Shown: positions 43,827-56,699 of the stretch, piece by piece
Position numbering within the stretch: position 1 is the stretch's first letter
How the letters are laid out: the number at the start of each line of letters is the position of its first letter
NCBI GenBank assembly: GCA_008638375.1
Contig: CM018051.1
Span: 36,727,677-36,791,676, forward strand
Direction: 5' to 3'
Source: Nyssa sinensis
Lineage: Eukaryota > Streptophyta > Magnoliopsida > Cornales > Nyssaceae
Length of the DNA: 64,000 bases
The notes under the pieces: generated by a model
What the model saw: only the letters and a program-made list of their open reading frames with translations
Told to the model about the DNA's origin: nothing
The model's database searches: none
Program-made: the position numbers and the translations under genes

Positions 43827-46093
43827 TGTCACGACCTGGTTTCTAAAACCCGATTGTGACCTGAGATCCTTATTTTTTAAGTTGAGTGTTTTAATGGTCA
43901 CACTCTAGTGAAAACATCATATTTTAGTCTTCCAATATCATATTTTAAAGTCCTGAAAGAATGTCCTAAAAGTGCCTTAAAACAACCCCAACGAAGCTTG
44001 AAAAGAAAGGAGAAAAGAAAAAAAAAAAAAGTGGCCAAACTGGCCAACCGATGAACAAAACAGGTCAATAGGTCTATTCAAAAAAACAAAGTGTTGTAAG
44101 TGCAAAATAATTGGTCAATTGGTGAACAGTACTGGTCGACTGGTTAGGCTGACCCATTATTTGTTTTCTTGTGACTTTTTCAAGCTATTTTGGTTCCCTT
44201 TTCAACTCTAATGGTTTTCAAGTATATATATTAAATATTTTTTCATATTTTTAGCATCAATTTCATGAGGTTTCATGTATTAAAAACAAGAAGAAGTATA
44301 CTAAGTTTTATACAAATTTCATGTTCCATAAATCCAGAAGAGATTAAAAGATAGTTAAGTGCCCTATCATAATTACATCAACATAATCATTAGAGTTCAT
44401 ACCTATTCTAGATACAATTCACATGGTCTATTCCAAAAGAACATACAATCAACAAGCTTCCCAAAAAGTTCACGGTAGTCAAATATACAAAAAATGGTGA
44501 TCTTTTCCAAAATAGCTTACAATAGTCCTTCAAGTGTTATCCTATAAACATGACCCATCACAAGTATACACATGTTCAATTTTGTTCAAAAATGAAAGTC
44601 ATTACAAGCTTCCACATAAGAGGGGTCATCCAAGTACAAACAAAAATGTAGTCTTCCCAAAAACAATTTCAAGAGTGTTCTTCAACTAGCAGCCTTCTCT
44701 TTGCCAACTCCTGCATCTAGTAGGGTTTAGTTCAATAACCCCAGTAGAAGTAAATCTAAACATGGGTAACAAAATGTGGTGGCACGTGTATGCTTATGAA
44801 CGCGTAGTGGCAATCAAGTGTTCACCAAGCATGCGTTATCAATAAAGCAAGAAATTCAAGAGATAGCCACGTTCTTAACATATCAAAGTATATAACCATG
44901 AAAGACGAACATTGTCTAATGAAATAATATACATGAACAAACAGTTTAGGACTTCATTTATTCAGTTTCATTTGACTTATCAAAATCTTCATTCCATTCT
45001 CTCAAGTCTCAATCCCAAAGAGTATATTCCTAGTCGGCCCTTGGTAAGCTTTGTGTGCTTTATGGACTACTAATCCAATGGAGACATACGACCATCCACA
45101 TGGGTTTCAAACTCACAAGTTGAAGGGAGACACCATTTCGAACACTAATCAAAATCCCGGGTAAGTGCAATCTCACAACGCTCAAAATCATACAATTGAC
45201 GTGCCCAATCCTAGCCCTATGTTCATCATTTTTCAAGTGTTCATTCTCATACTTTCAAGGGCTTATCATTCATGTTTGTGTTTATAATTCATCATAAAGG
45301 TTAAGTATTCAAGTCACTTCATCAAATTTTCATTATTTCACATCAAGGATTCATTCAAGCAATTTCACAAACACCTTGCATGCCATTTACAATATTAAGC
45401 ATAATACACATAAAAACTCCTTTGTGATTTCACCAATCAAACATTTTTGCATTCAACCGAGAGTTATGTCAACATCAAGATAGGGTAAAAGTAATTCATT
45501 TCATAGCAAGAATTCAACCAATACATAAATTTTCAAGATACATGCAACATATGCCCAAATATGCAAAAATTAATAACTCTATAGCAAGATAAGAGATAGA
45601 TGCATGGTAAACTTATCTACACAAGTTCTATACCTAGGTTCAGAAATCCTTTACCTCAATTTCTTCAAGTTATGGTAGAAACCCTAACTTTTCCCTTGTT
45701 AAATCTTGATGCATTTTTCAAATTTCTTGCTTCTAGGTTGAGATTTGTAAATAAGGAGGTTTTGTGCTTCTTCAATCTCCCAAGAAAAACTCCTCTCCAC
45801 TAAATATCTTCAAACCCTAGCCTTCTTTCTCTTTTTCTCTTTCTCTTTTTCTCTCTTTCTCTTCTTCTTTCGCGTGAATATGTGTGTGTTTTAGGTGTGT
45901 AGGAATTTTGATTTTATAAGCCAAAAGTAAGACAAGGGTTATTTTTCTTTTTTGCCCCTCCTTATTTCTTTTTCTCATTTTTATTTCCAAGCCCATTTTA
46001 GTAATTTCATTTAACAAATTTAATTCCTTAATAAAATTTTACATTATTATTATTTTATAATTTGTAAATAAAAAAATATTTTGGGTCTTTACA
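43827..46093 (-). repeat. 5' LTR of the minus-strand gypsy element
   Basis: Minus strand: TGTAAAGACCCAAAAT (46093) to GGTCGTGACA (43827), 2,267 bp. There is a TATAAAA box near 45918-45912 and a GA-rich leader near 45880-45820. Its 3' end matches 39197-39500 closely. Confidence 0.85.
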
Positions 46094-46098
46094 TTAGC

Positions 46099-46800
46099 AA
46101 ATCCTCTTGTGTAGAAACTCTTGAGTTGAATGCTGCGACCGAGCATAAGCGTCGACAAATCATGGAGACAACAGGCTCTCTTTTATTGTCTACTACCATT
46201 CCTAGTATCTTTTGAGGGGGAGGCTCTTCTTACTATGGTCACTTTATTAATGGTATCCCTTCCATTTTTACTTCCGACATTTCTCCTTTTGAATGTTTGT
46301 GTGATAAACCTCCAAACTATTTTTCTTTGCATATATTTTGTTATAATCTTTTTATTCTTCTTTTTAAAAAAGTTTGTACCAAACTTTCAACTTGTTCAGT
46401 AACGAGTGTTTTTCTTAGTTATAGTGAAGGATAGAGATGTATTGTTGATATGATCCTATTACCAACAAACTTTATGTCTCTCGCCGTGTGGTTTTTATGG
46501 AACATATTCATTTTTTCTCTATTCCTTCCACTCATTTTGATCTTATCTATCATAATCCATTTTCCTAGTGATGTTCCCTCTGAATCTTATAATCAATATA
46601 CAATTGTTTCTAATATTCCTCTTTCCTTTAATTTACTAATTATTCATCCTCTTATCACTCGTACTTACACTCGTAGGCATACATTTATTTCTTATAGATC
46701 CAATTTCTTCACTTCCATTGTCTAACTCACAATCATGTTCGGCTGAAGTTGACCCTGCTTCTTTTCGCTACACTAAGCATATGCGTAGACCCCGCTTCTA
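46099..46800 (+). pseudogene. Copia pol fragment: second half of the integrase region
   Basis: It continues the fragment broken at 39191. Pieces in shifting frames read EHKRRQIMETTGSLLLSTTIPSIF, YGHFINGIPS, SPFECLCDKPPN, FLSYSEG and YDPITNKLYVSRRVVFMEHIHFFSI, matching the end of the integrase core and the linker of plant Copia elements. Near 46752-46822 a ~50-bp segment (CTGCTTCTTTTCGCTA…) is duplicated imperfectly. The open frames at 46130 and 46450 are frame-shifted views of this fragment. Confidence 0.72.
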
Positions 46801-46850
46801 TTCGCTACCCTAAGTATATGTGTAAGTGCCCTGATATGTTTGGTTTTTCT

Positions 46851-47559
46851 AACTCTTGTTGTTTCGGAAGGATACCACTTCGATATCACTGAAGGTCCCA
46901 AAACGTGAATATCACCTAGAAAAGGAGAGTTGAATAGGTAGGTCTTGAATAAAAATTTATTTCTATATTAATTCCAGAACAACAAGAGTTAAGGGCGATA
47001 GCGATAGACACAGGAACTGAAATAGACTCAAAGATGACTTCCGTAAAGGAGAGGGGAAACCTGCTTAGATAGGGCGATAGCCCAGTTTTAATTGAATATC
47101 CTTTCCTGTGCTTGTCTTGTATTGAGGTATACCGAAGATATGAGTAAAAGTAGGTAACAGAAGGGGAGGGATTGCTGTTTTTTTAATAGTAAGGGCAAGC
47201 AGCTTTCATTTTATTAAATATAATGGTAGGGCTTTAAAGAGTTGGCGGTTAGTATGTTTCTATGACCCCCAGAACAATAAGTAGGAGGATACGCAGAGCA
47301 AGAGCTCTTGAAGTCTACCCGGGCGCGCTTCTTCATTCATAATCAACACCACTAAAATTAACCCCCTCATATTTTGAGAATAAACCAAAACAAGAAGGGT
47401 TGAATTGTCAGGCAAAGTTACTTCACCTCATATTTTGAGAATAAACCATAATCAACACCACTTAAATTACAACGACAGATTTCATACTTTCACATATTGT
47501 ACAAAGGGATGGGAAGAAGACAAAATCCGAAAGGGAAAAAAAAAAATTAACACAATATT
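46851..47559. other. Unassigned stretch between Copia remnant and RAPTOR 3' end
   Basis: An LTR-like CACCTAGAAAAGGAGAGTTG lies near 46912-46931. The rest (about 46980-47340) has a more balanced base composition with repeated GGGCGATAGC and CACCTCATATTTTGAGAATA motifs. Origin unknown; no gene seen. Confidence 0.35.
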
Positions 47560-47817
47560 TACACCATTTTTACCTATAATATAAGATTATTAGCCAAAGC
47601 CTCCAAGGAATATGCTGGATTTCTTCCCAACTTGTGCTCCCCTTTACACTGGAGGCTAAAGAATATATATAGCATACAATTTCGACACAATGGGACCAAA
47701 CTGCCTTTCCAATAAAATTGACGGCAAAGAGGAATTGGAGCAGCAGAGTGAGTCAAATGCGATTATCCAGTTGCACCCACAATTTTCGTTGGTGACACTC
47801 ACACAGCCTTCAGAGAA

Positions 47818-50800
47818 TCATTTTGCAGCAGAGATTTCATCAGCATAAATAGAGACGCAACCATCTGCAGCACCAGCAGCAAGCAGTACTTGATAGGGAT
47901 GGAAAGCGAGGCAGCTTACAGATCCTATCTTCTGGGCACCTAACAGTTCACCTTCCAAATTGAATACGTTGATGAGCTGTTTGGCTGAGCCACTGGCAAT
48001 AATGGGCGCATGCCGATGAACAGCTAAAGCCGTAAGCGAGCCCGTGTGAGCTTCAAATCTGTGGTAGGCATCCTTGTGGCGTCTGATATCAAGGAACTGA
48101 ATGTCACCCGCCTGAGATGCACTGACAATCTGAGGAGAAACAAGGAAAGAAAAATAAATCACGACATCATAAACTTCAATTATCCCAAACCTAAATGTTT
48201 ACCTCAATAATGATTTTCAAGAGGAAAACAAAACTACACAGCAGCATCTGAAAAACTGGATAACAATGAACCCAAATTTTCACGTAAACAGAGGTAATTA
48301 TAAGGTGCTTTTCTTTACCGTTACGGCATTAAGTCCAGGTTGAAAGCCAATCCCAACAACTCTTTCTACTCTCTGGTTGTGAGGCCGTGTTGCACAAACA
48401 AGCCTGACAAATAAAATAAATACATTAATAGATACATACAGTTAAAGAGAGAGCTTAGTGCTCAGTTATGGTTGAGAAGATCGGTTCTTTATTTTATAAA
48501 ATCAGTTGTTAGCTTGAGTGTATCTCCTGCACTCCCAAAGGGAGAGGTGCAGACAAAGTGTCAGTAAGGATATGTTTGCATGTGTGTTACTTGTCCCCAA
48601 GGATGATAAATTTGAAGATTTATAATTGCAACAATGAGATTGGAACAATGAAATAGGATAAATTTATAATCAAAGCAGAAAAGAATTGCAGTATTAATGC
48701 AAGGAAAGATGATGTCATCGATAATTTCATACAGAATACACAATTAACTGCTTACATTTCAGGCGTTCGGATGTCAAATAGTCTGACATAACCATCCACA
48801 AAACCAGCTGCAAATTGACCCCCATGAACTTGAGAAGCAGACTACACAAGGCATGAATAAAATTACCCATGATACAAGTACGAACATTGCCCCCAATAAT
48901 AACGACAAGAAAAGAAAAGAAAAATGTGAAAATCCAAAAGCAAAACATTGAAAGCAAAGGAGAATTATAATTGTGCAACTGACAATGATGAATACACAAT
49001 TTAATTGACATCTTATTGTCAAATAAATTATGATCACAATGGCATCAAGCCATGGAAGAGAGTTAAAATTTAAAAGTTGACCACTCTACTTGGATGGCTA
49101 ATGCTCCGCTATTGCTTATTTCAGGCATTATCATCCATCATATCAACCATGGTATGGAATGTTACACTCATTTCTGCCCAAAAGAATGCAAGAAAACATA
49201 AAAAAGCACAGCAGCCAGCCTTCACATCACATAAGCAGTACCTCAACTAATATTAAATGAATATGAACAACAAATAAAACACCACATGCCATCTGGAACT
49301 AAATAGCAGTTGTAAATCATAACTTAAACCAATCAATATTGATACCCAAAATGCATTCACAAAGTGATAAGTGATAACATGCTCAGCCCAACAAAACCTT
49401 TTTTCAAACTATCCATCTCTACCAAAATAATTTTGTTAGCAAAGACACGCTTTCTTCCCCTAAACACTTTCAAACCTCAGCAAGAATATCATCTAAACCT
49501 AAAGTCCTACTTGTTTTCATCTTCCTCACCGTGTTCTTTCATTTCAGAAACCCTAGTCTCACAATGTGTGTGTGTATATATATATTCTCTAATCTTCGCA
49601 AGGTTCTCTAAACTTAAAAACTTTCTATATGATTTTCCTTCAATAACTTCTCCACTTGTTTTTAATATCATCATCATTCAACAAGAGCATTGAGTCTTCA
49701 CCTTTTACACACTTCAACTCAACTCAACATAGCAACAAAGTCTCGGTTACATGAATCTTGTCTCGCCATTCTATTCTATGTAAGAGCATTTCCACACATT
49801 ATCATATCTTTCACCTTTTATACACTCAATATGATTAAATTTATAGTTTTCAAATCCATTAACTTGGCAAGTCTGTAGATATTTTTCTCCCCATCTGAAC
49901 CAATTTGAAATAAAGATCATTATATGCCGTATGCTTAACATCTCTTACTATTTTCTTAACTTTCTTTTTTACAATTTTATATAATTCCTTTCTTTTTTTC
50001 TAATTTTTTACTAAGTTTTACAGCACTCCTTTTACCACTGTTTGAACTTCCTCAATACACCACCAAATGTCCTTTAGATAGTGGCTCTATTCCTTTAAAC
50101 TATCCAAAAACCTCTTATGATATTCTTTAATAAATTCAATCATCCTAATCCACATTCTATTAATTTCATCTTCTAAGATCTCTATCTTTTTTTTCAAACA
50201 TCTTATTTTTAAATAGCTCTACTTTCGCTCTTTTTAAATTCTACCATCTAATTATTGACTTCCTAATCTCTTTACTCTTTCATATTTATTTTTTAATATA
50301 TATATATATATATATATATTTAAAACCATCATCCTATATTGTAATGGTCAAGCTTTTCCAAAATAATCTTATAATCTTCATATAGGCATGTTTGGATGAG
50401 CAATGGCGTTTCAGAAACGGGTGTTTCGGAGTCCAAATAGGACTTTTTTTATATTTGAATGTTTGTTTCAACATTTTTGAAATGCCCGTTTGGGCATTTC
50501 CAAGTCCAAATGCCCATTTCAGAAAAGTGCCAATGAGGGGCTTTTTCCAAACTTCCATTTTAGAAACACCCATTTTCTCTATCTATATAGCACGTTCAAC
50601 ACGTTTAGTAGCTCATCCAAACACTACAATAGCATTTAAGCCCGTTTCAAATACATTCATTCAAACACTTGCAGCTTAACTCAAACCGTACTTTTTCACC
50701 ACTCATCCAAACGAGCACATATTAACTATTCCTCTAGTTAGAAAAATTCAATTTGATTTCTATTTCATCCACTTTTAAATAATCATATTAACATACCTAT

Positions 50801-51412
50801 CATGCACAATCTCACAAGCTCCGCGATCTGTTTTTTGTATATGACCATTAAAGTCCCCATCATAAATAATTTTCTCCTATAAGTATGCTTTGAATTAATT
50901 CACCTATATTTCATAACAAAGCTGAAAATTTTGACAATTTCCATGACAAAAAAATTGAAAGACAACTATTTGAGGTCTCATGTAACACAGCTAATATGAG
51001 ATTTGCTTTGCATCTCAAATAAATAATAAAGAGTTCTAGTCACATTTTTCTTCAATAATCCCTCCTAAATACCAAAATGGAACCAAATGTGGTTGATTTT
51101 GGAACATTCAAAGAAAATAAAACATTTGACAAACAATTAACTTGTGCTCCTTAAACCAAACAGACAAATAAACAAAAGAAAAAGGAATACAAAAACAAAA
51201 CCTAGGTAGTAGTTACCCAAAATGAATGAATCAACACAAATAATAAGCAACATATCCTTGGAAAATTGTACTCGACACATTTTTCTCTACTTTACCACCA
51301 CCAAACATATTTAACTTCATCAACAGAAAATTTATTTACATTACGAGCAAATATATTCGAAAAATAAAAATAGAAATAGACTTAAAACCAAATCAAAGAA
51401 AGAATCCAAGAA

Positions 51413-51453
<41 letters not shown>

Positions 51454-52096
51454 TAAAGTCAAACAGATTAATGTAATACAGCAACAGAATGAAATAATTC
51501 AAACAGGTAGGACGATGAGGTTAAAACTCACCAATGTTGAGATGCTGCATGCTGACAATGAAGGAATAGAATTGACAAGGTGCTCCTTTTCCAGATCCCA
51601 CACCATAATGGAAGAAAGTTCACCAGAAGCATACTGGATATAGCAGCATCGAATAAATGTATATGAAAAACTTATGCTAGAAGAAATCTATACATTTATA
51701 TTCTAAAGTATATACCAGATAACCAGATTCTTGCTGCCAATCCACAACAGCATCCACACATCGCATACCGGGTTTATGACCATGGATTGAAGAGAAAGCA
51801 GTTACAAGTTTCTGTTTACCCTTTAGAGTGTAATCCTTCCAGATCCGAATATTTCCATCATCTACATCAAATAACCAACATAAGTCAGATGCAATAAAAA
51901 AACTAAGATGCCAACAACAGATCTCCAATACCACCATGCAATTGATTAAATACGGCAGCACAGAAATTTACTTGAAGCAACAAGAAGCAAGCTATCATCG
52001 AGCTCATTCACAAGACAGAGCTGTGATATTCCTTTCTCAAGATAATCATGATTATCAAAGCTGTTGATCAGGCTGGCCTTTTCATAATTCCATATC
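47818..52096 (-). CDS. RAPTOR1: RAPTOR (regulatory-associated protein of TOR), C-terminal WD40 exons; 5' part outside the window
   Basis: RAPTOR is the scaffold that brings substrates to the TOR kinase in the cytosolic growth-control complex. Six exons read minus: 52096-51972, 51861-51716, 51633-51532, 48841-48756, 48403-48319 and 48129-47818 (stop). All junctions are GT-AG and phase-compatible, giving about 284 residues of the WD40 propeller. Motifs: [119 protein letters not shown] and [23 protein letters not shown]. No upstream exon is visible before the window ends, so the intron before 52096 is at least 11.9 kb and holds a SIRE nest. The 2.7-kb intron 48842-51531 holds a LINE and a MITE. 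The exons are open, so the gene is probably functional. Confidence 0.95.
49580..51050 (-). mobile_element. RTE-type LINE remnant in a RAPTOR intron, split by a MITE
   Basis: Minus strand, decayed: an endonuclease piece reading [14 protein letters not shown] then [14 protein letters not shown] and IVHD (about 50940-50800), and after the MITE an early reverse-transcriptase piece with [35 protein letters not shown] (about 50090-49890). A VKGED / [11 protein letters not shown] segment lies near 49720-49650. This is the order found in plant RTE-like LINE ORFs. Many stops and frameshifts; ends not resolved. Confidence 0.6.
50385..50718. mobile_element. MITE-like insertion
   Basis: About 334 bp. 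The left end GGCATGTTTGGATGAGC and the inverse of the right end (GTGCTCGTTTGGATGAGT) form an imperfect terminal inverted repeat. Internally it is rich in short inverted repeats (for example CCCGTTTGGGCATTTC…GAAACACCC). It interrupts the LINE remnant. Superfamily (hAT-like by size and ends) is a guess. Confidence 0.5.
51417..51450. repeat. (AT)n microsatellite in a RAPTOR intron
   Basis: Uninterrupted TA units, directly visible. Confidence 0.9.
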
Positions 52097-52602
52097 CTGA
52101 AAAGATACAAGTGCCAGGTAATTAATACATCTAGGAAATAACAAAAGAAATGCAATAACAGAATAAAAAAAATTCATTCTGAAGTAACCTAGAAAAAATG
52201 AAACTTTTTACTACAAATTTCATCCAGTAGAACAACCTAGTTCATCTAGACCATGCAATTATGCTTGAGCTGCACTTGGGAATCCATGATAAGGAAGAAT
52301 CACTTATTTCAACAACATTAGCAATGTCAAGCTATATGATCGACCACCAAAAGAAAATATAGTTATCGCCAAGCTGAGAATAATGATCATTTAGTTAAAA
52401 TAAATACTATATATTAATAATCTGCAAAGCCTAAAGAGCAGGATTATCAAAATTCTGGAAGTATTATACTACATTTTGTATTTGAAATCACAATTTCAGA
52501 AACAAACTCCGTTATTCAAAACAACATAGGAAAAGGGTGAAAACGGCAACATAAATAAAACCAAGCTGCAAAAGCATTGTTCTTCCAACATTCAAACCAA
52601 TT

Positions 52603-53922
52603 TGTTAGGACTTTTAGTTTAAGTTTGTGTTGGCTAATTGTTGACAAAACTATATTGAGTTGTTATGTGTCCAAGTTCATTTTATTAGTGTTCTCGAGCC
52701 TTGTGTTCACTCGAGCATTCCGGTATCATAATCAGATTCATCTATATGTTGTATCACAATGGTAAGCAAAGGTAAAGGGATTGGATGCATTGGATTTGGC
52801 TCGCACACACACTTCATGCATTAAAGAGTTTTCTTAAACAATTTTTTCTTCAAGTGTGAGTGGGTGTAATTGAATAATAATGGCTTCAAGTTTTTATAAG
52901 GTGCAAAGGTTTTGAATATCAATGGGACTAGTATATTTCAATTAGATCCAAGTGACTCAGTGTTCAGGATTCGTTCGAACAAACCTTATGTTCATTAGAA
53001 CAAAAATTCCAGAACCATTTCGTTTCAGTTTGTGTGATCACTCGTTCAAACGAACATTCCAGAGAGTGTTTGTTCGAGCTCGTTTGATCATTAGTTTGAA
53101 CGAATATTCCAGTTAGATACTCATTTGAATTCGTTCAATCAAACTTGAATTCATTTGAACGAAGTTGAATTCATTCGAACGAATGTTGCGCAAAGCAGTT
53201 TCCAAATTCGATTCAAACAGCACAATTGGGTTTCCTAAACCTTTCATATATAAGGCATTGATCTCTTTTTTGATTGCTATCATAGAGTGTTTCTAAACTT
53301 TTTCAAAAGGTTTTCTCCATGTTCATGATGCACATATAGACCAAATCTTTTGCATAAGAACATGAATTTCATCTTTTACTACACCGTTGGAGGGCAAGCT
53401 TGTGGAATTCAAGTTTGTGCAATCAGCAGAGTTCGAGATTGCGTGGAGATTCGCAATTGTGATTGGAATTTGTCATTCGTAGACTTCGAAACTGTGGATT
53501 CAATTGGAAAGTGCTTGAGGATTTGAGTTTGAGAAGATACAGATCGTGAACAAGGCTTGAGGGATTAAGTCGTTGTGTCTATGGAGTCTATAATCATCAA
53601 ATCTACTCTAGTAGATTATGTATATGGGTTAGCGCCTCGGGATTTTCCAAAGCAAATTCAATTGATCTGTGGCAGTTTCCTTGTCAACAAATTGGGTGCA
53701 CTGTCTATATATCTCTTTACTATTGCTTTATTATTATTACTATAATTTATTGTCACATGTCACCGTATTTGATTGCACAGACTAGAACATAATTCTCACA
53801 TAATCAAAGTGATAATCTCAATCCCATTGAAGCAAGATAATTTTAATTTGTCATATAAATCCTATTCACCCTCCCCCCTCTAGGACTATTTTATACCATC
53901 TAGATACAAATAGGGTATTTCA
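52603..53922 (+). repeat. 5' LTR of the SIRE-type element
   Basis: It starts TGTTAGGACTTTTAG and ends GGTATTTCA, followed by a primer-site relic (AGTAGTATCATAGCA). It has repeated TTCGTTTGAACGAA-like inverted motifs (about 52970-53190), a CATATATAAGG TATA box (53246-53256) and the CACCCTCCCCCCTCTAGG block typical of SIRE LTR ends (about 53868-53885). Confidence 0.75.
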
Positions 53923-53977
53923 AAGTAGTATCATAGCAAAAATCTTATGCATTAGATTGATCCTAATTTTTGCCTTG

Positions 53978-55830
53978 ATGGATAATTTTTGTGAAGGCAG
54001 TTTTGTAACCTAACCTCCACTATTTGGCAACTCTAGTTACGCTTATTGGAAAGGTAGAATAAAAACCTTTCTTAGGTCAATAGATGAGCGTGTTTCGTTG
54101 GTTGTAGAGAATGGTTGGACTCTTGTCACCAAAGCTACCACTGAAACACCCTTAACCTCAAAACCTACTACTAGTTGGGATGAAACTAAACTTAAGATGA
54201 GCGGCTATAATACTAAGGGGTTGAATTCCATCTTCAATGCTATCACAACTGAGGAGTTTTGACATAGCATGATGTGTGAAACATCCAAGGAAGCTTGTAA
54301 TATTTTGCGGACCACCCATGCGGGTACAACTATTATCAAGAAGTCCAAACTCCAAATGTTGACCTCCAAGTTTGAATCATTTAGGATGAAAGAATCTGAA
54401 ACATTCTCAGAATTTTATGTGAAGCCAAGTGATGTGGTTAATTCTTTATTTAATCTTGGAAAAAAGATAGAAGAACCAAAAATTGTAAGGGAAATTTTGA
54501 GATCTATACCTGAGAGGTTCCAACCCAGAATTACTACTTGAAGAGAGTAAGGATGTCGACTCTTTTAAAGTTGATGAGTTGGTGGGGTCTCTTCAAACCT
54601 ACGAGTTAACATGTAGGCAATTTAGAAAATAGAAGAGTCTAGCTCTAAAATCAGTCTAAGAGAAAGATGAAAAGAGTTCTGACATTGAGTCAACACCTCT
54701 TAATGATAATGAGCTTACTATGTTTGTTAAAGGTTTAATAAATTTTGGAAGAATAAAAGATCAAATTCTTCAAATCAAGGAAGCTCATCTAAAAGGCTCA
54801 CATCTAGTCTAGCAATTCAAAGAGAAAAGTCACTAAATCTTCCTCAAGTAGTGACTGGAAAAGGTCCTCTAATCAGTCAACAAGTCAATCCTCCATTGAA
54901 TGCTATCATTGCCATGACTTTGGTCACATAGCTGCTGATTGTCCTAACAAGAAGAAAAATAGAAGTTCTAGGGCAATAAAATCTACCTTACTGATAAAGA
55001 AGGTGAGGAGGAGGAGGAGAGTAAAGGTGATGAAGAAGAAGGAGAAGAAGAACATCAATTCTTGGCCTTCACTCCCGCCACAGATATTGCTGAGAGTTCA
55101 CAAACCCCTGATGAATGTGAACAAGTATTTGATGGTGAGAATTCCTCAAGGAGCAAGAGTGAGAATGATGAAGATGATGGTGATATATATATTGCGTATG
55201 ATTAGTTGTATAATGAATCACTCAAGGTCAAGAAAGCAAATTTGAGGTTAGCTGTTAAACTCAAATTATGTGAAGAAAAAGAAGAGTGCAAATGAGGAGA
55301 ATAAGGCACTCATTAGTCAACTCAAGACTCATAGAGCAACTCTACTGGAGAGGCTCAAAGTTGTGGAGAAAGAGTACAATTCCTTAGTTGTGGAGGTTGA
55401 GAATCTTAAAAAAAGTCTAGACTCTAACGATGTTAAAAAGAAGAACTTCCATACGAAAGTTCAACATCTTGAGCTTGAGTTAAAGAAAGCTAAGGAAGTC
55501 AAAAGTCACTCTTGAGGACAGATCAAATAAATTGGGAAAGATGCTTAATATTGTCCAATTCAAGAATGGCAAGGTTGGTCTAGCTATGATACATTCAATG
55601 ATCCCCAAAAAGCCCACTATGACCAATCAAACAGGACAAACTGCTTTCAAGTCTGTTAAGTTTGTCCCTCCAACACAAAAACCTAAGGAGGTACCTCAAC
55701 CTAAAACATTGTTTTGTACCTATTGTTAGGTCAATGGTCATTCTAGGAATTTTTGTAGAGAAGCTAGGAAGGATAAAAGTCACCATGTGCCTAACAAGCC
55801 AAAATCTCAATTGTCAATCATGAAACAATA
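53978..55830 (+). pseudogene. gag: SIRE-type gag pseudogene
   Basis: It starts MDNFCEGSF at 53978. Motifs: YAYWKGRIKTFLRSIDERV, WDETKLKMSGYNTKGLNSIFNAI, then KSKLQMLTSKFESFRMKESETFSEFY, IVREILRSIPERFQPRIT (to about 54538), DELVGSLQTYEL, a zinc knuckle CYHCHDFGHIAADC (54901-54942), an acidic stretch, a coiled coil (VVEKEYNSLVVEVENLKKSL, 55270-55515) and a second Cys/His cluster CTYC*VNGHSRNFC near 55718-55760. Several frameshifts and stops. The long gag with a C-terminal coiled coil is usual for SIRE. Confidence 0.82.
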
Positions 55831-56103
55831 GTTGAACACTTTAGTTCAAAAATCTAAGAGTGTAGCTGAAAAGGTCATGAAAATGTCCAATGCTTCAAAA
55901 CCTCAATACAACTCTAACATTGGAACTAACAGAAACAAGACTAAAGCTAAAAATGTTGAATCTAAACCAAACCAACCTAAGAGGGTTAGGAAAATTTAGG
56001 TTAGAAATGCTAGGATAAATGTCTTGTGATTCACACTTAGAAATGCTAGGATAAAATGTTGAATCTAAACTAAACCAACCCATAGGAGTTATCCAAACTT
56101 AAG

Positions 56104-56690
56104 CTTTGTAGACATAAATTTCTATCACTTCTCTTTCATAAACTCATGGCCAGCACTTTCTTTTGCCTCAAGTCATAGTTTTGATCACGTGTTTTTTTCT
56201 GCAATTTTTTTCAATCCATTTACTATTCACGCTAATGTTCACGTGCACAGTATCCCTTTTTGTTTTGAAAATGTCTGTAGCACCCTTTTTTCTTCAACCA
56301 TCTTTATTCCCTGAGATCAGAGACTTCCTGCAGATCTTTCCCGCAAATTTTCCTCTTCAGCCGCAGTCCTGCTCAGGTACTTTTTTTCACAGCTCTCAGT
56401 TTTTCTTACTGCTGCAGTTCTTTAAATCCCAGTACTGTTCACGTGTTATTCGTTGATGCATTACTATTCATCCCCTTTTTTTTGTCACTTCCTACATTCG
56501 TAGGACACTCCAACTTCTATTAGGAAAGGGAATTCCTATTCTTATCCTCCAATCCATGAGGGCTATACAAAGCTTTAGACTTCTAAATTAATAAATTCCT
56601 ATTACCTCTAATATTTTCTTTCATGAGACCATTGCTCCACTTTCAAAAGACCAACCCTCAACTTCAATCACAAAAAGGTAACCCTTTTTT
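56104..56690. other. Unassigned segment inside the SIRE element
   Basis: Sequence with repeated TACTATTCA and GTTCACGTG motifs replaces the expected protease-integrase region. It may be an unrelated insertion or a deletion scar. The 97-codon frame at 56163-56456 shows no known domain. Confidence 0.35.
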
Positions 56691-56699
56691 TTTTGCAAT

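Larger units (their letters stand above)
39197..46093 (-). mobile_element. Ty3/gypsy element inserted in the Copia element, internally deleted
   Basis: The outer ends are TGTCACGACC (39197) and TCTTTACA (46093). Flanks are TTAGT (39192-39196) and TTAGC (46094-46098), a 5-bp duplication with one transition. On the minus strand: 5' LTR 46093-43827, gag start at 43414, gag fragments, then only the end of the 3' LTR (39500-39197). All of pol is gone. It is itself split by a solo LTR at 40430-43396. Confidence 0.82.
37866..46850 (+). mobile_element. Decayed Copia element, split by a gypsy element
   Basis: Probable 5' LTR 37866-38418, primer site 38427-38438, integrase-region fragments at 38935-39191 and 46099-46800. 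No gag or RT is readable. The 3' end is uncertain: no matching 3' LTR was found, and the coding match fades near 46800-46850. Confidence 0.6.
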
